NCBI GenBank assembly: GCA_030427705.1
Contig: JAUIBR010000009.1
Location: forward strand, 62,001 to 126,000
Reading direction: 5' to 3'
Length of the DNA: 64,000 nucleotides
Source: a bacterium
Lineage (GTDB): Bacteria > Myxococcota_A > Bradymonadia > Bradymonadales > Bradymonadaceae
Position numbers and translations under genes: made by a program. The notes below the pieces were generated by a model. The model was not told the origin of the DNA. It saw only the letters and a list, made by a program, of their open reading frames with translations, and ran no database searches. Shown in pieces: positions 61,517 through 64,000 of the stretch (its first letter is position 1; each line of letters opens with the position of its first letter).

Positions 61517-63622
61517 ATGATGAAACGTACTGCATATACAACGTTGGCCATTGGTCTGCTGCTTCTCTCGGGCTGCAGTCTGCGCTTTGATTTCACGGAA
61601 TGTGAATCGGACGCAGATTGTCGGCAATTCAACACCGATACGGTGACCTACACCTGTCAGTCCGAATCCTGTCAGCCCGGCACGGTCGAACCAGAGTGCG
61701 AGACGGATGAGGATTGTACCGAGGCTCCGAACACGTCGTGTGAAGCCAATATGTGCGTCGACCCGAACGCGAATAACACGAACAACAACAACGACATGGG
61801 AACGAACAACATGAACGACATGAACATGTCGGACATGGATTCGGATATGAATGATATGTCGACGATGTGTTCGACACGCGCCGACTGTCCTGCAGGAGAC
61901 GTGTGTGTTGCCGGCATTTGCGAGACAGGCACCAGCTGCAACGACAACGGCGCCTGCACAGGCTCCGAGCTTTGTGTTGATGGTGTGTGTGTCAACGCAA
62001 ACAGCGATGAATGCACAATGACCGACGTCAATCGGCCAAACATTGAGTGGCCATACGCAGGCGGCGACGAAGATATCCGCGGAATTGACGACTATGTGGT
62101 TTTGGGAACGATCCTGCCGATGTCCATCCCTTCGATTGGACCGCCACTATCGAACTCGATCCAGCTCGCAATCGACGAAATCACCCGTGACAATAATGGA
62201 CTTCCGGGCGGACGACGGATCATCTGGGTCAACTGTAACGACCAGGGCGACCGTACCCTCGCCGCTCGAGCGGCGTCACACCTTGCGTACAACTTGAACT
62301 CGCCAGCCATCATTGGACCGTTGTTCTCGTCAGCATTCATCGGGGTGGTCACGGATGTCAGCCGCGACGCCAACGTGTTCACGATCACGCCGTCGGCGAC
62401 CGCGGACTCGATTACTACGCTTCAAGACGACAATCTGGCGTGGCGGACGATTGCACCTGACCGAATCCAAGCAAACGCGTTTGCGGGCCGAATTCAAGAG
62501 CTGCAAGCAGGCGGGGCACAGCGCCCTGTCGTCTTCATCAAGAACGATGCGTACGGAAACGGGCTTTATGCTCAGTTGAACCCAAGCCTGCAAGCCATCG
62601 TTGGCGGTGCAAACATCAAAGCAATCCTCTACGCCGACCCGGCTAGCGGCAACTTTGACGCCGCGGAAGTGACACGAGTTGTGGGTGAGGCTGCTGCACA
62701 CAATCCAAACCTTCTTATCTTCCTTGGAACCGATGAAACGGCGAATATTGCGCTCGGCTACTACTCGAACGTTTCCCCGACAGCGTCATTGTTCAGCCAC
62801 GGCGGTTCGACGACCCTGCCTTCGATTCCAACGCAAAACGAAGCTCTTGAGCCATTCGCAAAAGGCATCGGTCAGAACATCTTCGACCCGACGAACTTCC
62901 CGATCTATCAGCAACGGTTCAATGTGGCGTTCCCGAACGAGCCGCCGCTGACCATCTCGACCATCACGTACGATGCGACCATCACGACCCTCTTGGGGAT
63001 GGCAGCAGTCGACGAAAGCGAAGAAATCACTGGCGACAAAATCGCGACCAACATGGCTCGCCTCGCCGACAAAGACGGAACCCGCGTCAGCTACCAGAAC
63101 CCGACGTTCATCGCGCAAGGTATTGCTGAGCTCGCGGCGGGCAGAAACATCGACTACCTCGGTGTTTCCGGAGAAGTCGACTTCGATACCAACGGTGACG
63201 TGCGGCAAGACTTCCTTGGATTGGGTACGATTAAAGACCAGAACAACCAGTGGCAGCTTGTTCCTGAGCGAATCTACGCACTCGCCCCTGGCCAAGACGT
63301 TGGGATGTGGTTCGATTTCTGCGGTGCGAACTCGCCGAATCCAACGATGCCAAACGATTGCGGATTCCCCGGGTCTGGACGAACCTGCCAGGACACCGGT
63401 CGCGCAGAGATTTGCTTGGACCTCTGTGACCCAGCAAACAACCCGCCCACGAGCACATGCTCGACTGGCCTGACGTGTGTGCCAGACATGGCGATGCCGA
63501 CCGTGGGTGCGTGTGCGCCGGTCCAACGCTGTGATCCAGCCACGAACCCTCCGCAATCGACGTGTCCGAACGGGCAAGTCTGCGCCAATATCGGCGCGAC
63601 TGGAGTCTGCGTGACTCCTTAA
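61517..63622 (+). CDS. Periplasmic binding-protein lipoprotein (branched-chain amino-acid type) with Cys-rich modules
   Basis: A 701-residue lipoprotein with lipobox LLSGC (Cys20). Its N-terminal region (about 20-80) has Cys-rich C-x-S-D-A-D-C modules, then an Asn/Met/Asp-rich linker (about 82-115), and further Cys-rich modules to about residue 165. The middle (about 190-590) is a type I periplasmic binding domain of the leucine/branched-chain family: VLGTILPMSIPSIGPPLSNS and PAIIGPLFSSAFIGVV. The end (about 600-701) is again Cys-rich. No transporter genes are near. The start at 61517 gives MMKRTAYTTL; a second ATG is at 61520. Confidence 0.78.
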   Translation: MMKRTAYTTLAIGLLLLSGCSLRFDFTECESDADCRQFNTDTVTYTCQSESCQPGTVEPECETDEDCTEAPNTSCEANMCVDPNANNTNNNNDMGTNNMNDMNMSDMDSDMNDMSTMCSTRADCPAGDVCVAGICETGTSCNDNGACTGSELCVDGVCVNANSDECTMTDVNRPNIEWPYAGGDEDIRGIDDYVVLGTILPMSIPSIGPPLSNSIQLAIDEITRDNNGLPGGRRIIWVNCNDQGDRTLAARAASHLAYNLNSPAIIGPLFSSAFIGVVTDVSRDANVFTITPSATADSITTLQDDNLAWRTIAPDRIQANAFAGRIQELQAGGAQRPVVFIKNDAYGNGLYAQLNPSLQAIVGGANIKAILYADPASGNFDAAEVTRVVGEAAAHNPNLLIFLGTDETANIALGYYSNVSPTASLFSHGGSTTLPSIPTQNEALEPFAKGIGQNIFDPTNFPIYQQRFNVAFPNEPPLTISTITYDATITTLLGMAAVDESEEITGDKIATNMARLADKDGTRVSYQNPTFIAQGIAELAAGRNIDYLGVSGEVDFDTNGDVRQDFLGLGTIKDQNNQWQLVPERIYALAPGQDVGMWFDFCGANSPNPTMPNDCGFPGSGRTCQDTGRAEICLDLCDPANNPPTSTCSTGLTCVPDMAMPTVGACAPVQRCDPATNPPQSTCPNGQVCANIGATGVCVTP

Positions 63623-63666
63623 GACGCCAAGGCGCTCAAGCCTTGACGAATGTGGGTTCAAATCGC

Positions 63667-63695
63667 AAGGTGCCGCTCGGCACCTTTTCTTTTTT
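63667..63695 (+). terminator. Intrinsic terminator after the binding-protein gene
   Basis: AAGGTGCC (63667-63674) pairs with GGCACCTT (63679-63686) around a 4-nt loop, and is followed directly by TTCTTTTTT. It is the best intrinsic terminator in the window, between the lipoprotein and rph genes. Confidence 0.85.
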
Positions 63696-63707
63696 CCAGG
63701 AATCCAC

Positions 63708-64000
63708 ATGCGACACGACGGACGTCAACCTAATGAACTTCGGCCAATCTCCATCCAGACCGACTTTACGGACCAACCGGAAAGCTCCGTTCTGATTCGC
63801 TGTGGCAACACCATCGTGTGGTGTGCTGCGAGCGTCGAAGAGAAGCAACCACGCTGGATGGACCGTGATTCGCAGAAGGGCTGGATCACCGCTGAATACA
63901 ACATGGCGCCAGCCTCAACGTCGCCACGCTCAAGCCGCGAGGGACGGCGGCGCAATGTGGGCGGGCGCACTATGGAGATTCAGCGTCTCATCGGACGCAG
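63708..64000 (+). CDS. rph: Ribonuclease PH, 3'-truncated by window edge
   Basis: The first 97 codons of RNase PH, a phosphate-dependent 3'-to-5' exoribonuclease that trims tRNA 3' ends. The start MRHDGRQPNELRPI, the segment CGNTIVWCAAS and the later GWITAEYNMAP with GGRTMEIQRLIGR follow the family pattern. The ATG at 63708 has AGGA 7 nt upstream. The frame is open to the last base, so the gene continues to the right. The usual AEYSMLP-R-AT is here AEYNMAPAST, a mild variation. Confidence 0.93.
   Translation, partial: MRHDGRQPNELRPISIQTDFTDQPESSVLIRCGNTIVWCAASVEEKQPRWMDRDSQKGWITAEYNMAPASTSPRSSREGRRRNVGGRTMEIQRLIGR

Noticed and set aside
63640-63680. A TTCAAAT-containing segment that looks like a tRNA T-loop near the end of the window
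   Set aside because: The flanking 5-bp stem pairs poorly (about three of five), no anticodon arm with a 7-nt loop or acceptor stem can be drawn, and the region is part of an intrinsic terminator.

Overview
The window is one contiguous, gene-dense bacterial chromosome segment of moderate-to-high GC. It looks like a Gram-negative deltaproteobacterium in the broad sense (Myxococcota; a Bradymonadales-like lineage is my best guess, by inference). The grounds are: many lipobox proteins whose mature N-terminus is an Asn-Asn-X repeat linker; cysteine-rich 'C-x-D-x-D-C' modules; an FHA-DUF4388 protein beside dnaB; a Roadblock/LC7 protein; the DUF4912-GH57 pair; and several porin-like proteins ending in Phe. 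No prophage, insertion sequence, CRISPR array, rRNA or convincing tRNA was seen. I recognised 55 protein genes; the first (acyl-CoA oxidase) and the last (RNase PH) are cut by the window edges.

Layout. 1-8.2 kb: acyl-CoA oxidase end, then a long minus-strand run (Kelch lipoprotein, Nudix hydrolase, small membrane protein, ChaC-like cyclotransferase, envelope protein, FemAB/CelD-like acyltransferase, two beta-barrel proteins with extreme low-complexity linkers). 8.3-13 kb: envelope proteins, then FHA-DUF4388, dnaB and a lipoprotein. 13-19.8 kb: small membrane protein, pepP, TPR-like protein, SRAP (HMCES/YedK), Ig-like lipoprotein, GNAT protein, SseB-like protein. 19.9-25.7 kb: MMPL/RND exporter coupled to a membrane ferredoxin with a heavy-metal-binding domain, facing an OmpA-type lipoprotein pair. 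25.8-36.6 kb: VTT protein, csrA-DUF4912-GH57 branching enzyme, Asn-linker lipoprotein, M1 peptidase, MBL hydrolase, and a 1108-residue acidic GAF-like/HEAT-like protein. 36.6-50.3 kb: membrane protein/TatA-like/CPBP operon, HupE-like protein plus antiporter, TPR protein, efp, Roadblock protein, a complete TolC-MFP-RND efflux operon, and a small membrane protein. 50.3-64 kb: vWA/TSP3 lipoprotein, a 381-bp structured gap, larC, a coupled cassette of three propeller lipoproteins plus a barrel protein, SDR reductase, TPR membrane protein, substrate-binding lipoprotein, and rph.

The window is rich in envelope biology: about a dozen lipoproteins, several beta-barrels, two RND systems and many secreted low-complexity linkers. 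The most unusual features are these. All nine convergent gene junctions have stop codons overlapping by 4 nt or lying within 6 nt. A Thr-Met-x-Gly-like motif recurs through the 1108-residue protein. Three propeller lipoproteins are translationally coupled to a barrel protein. A heavy-metal-binding domain is fused to a membrane polyferredoxin. A branched-chain-type binding protein is flanked by cysteine-rich modules. All function calls come from reading the sequence; no database search was run.
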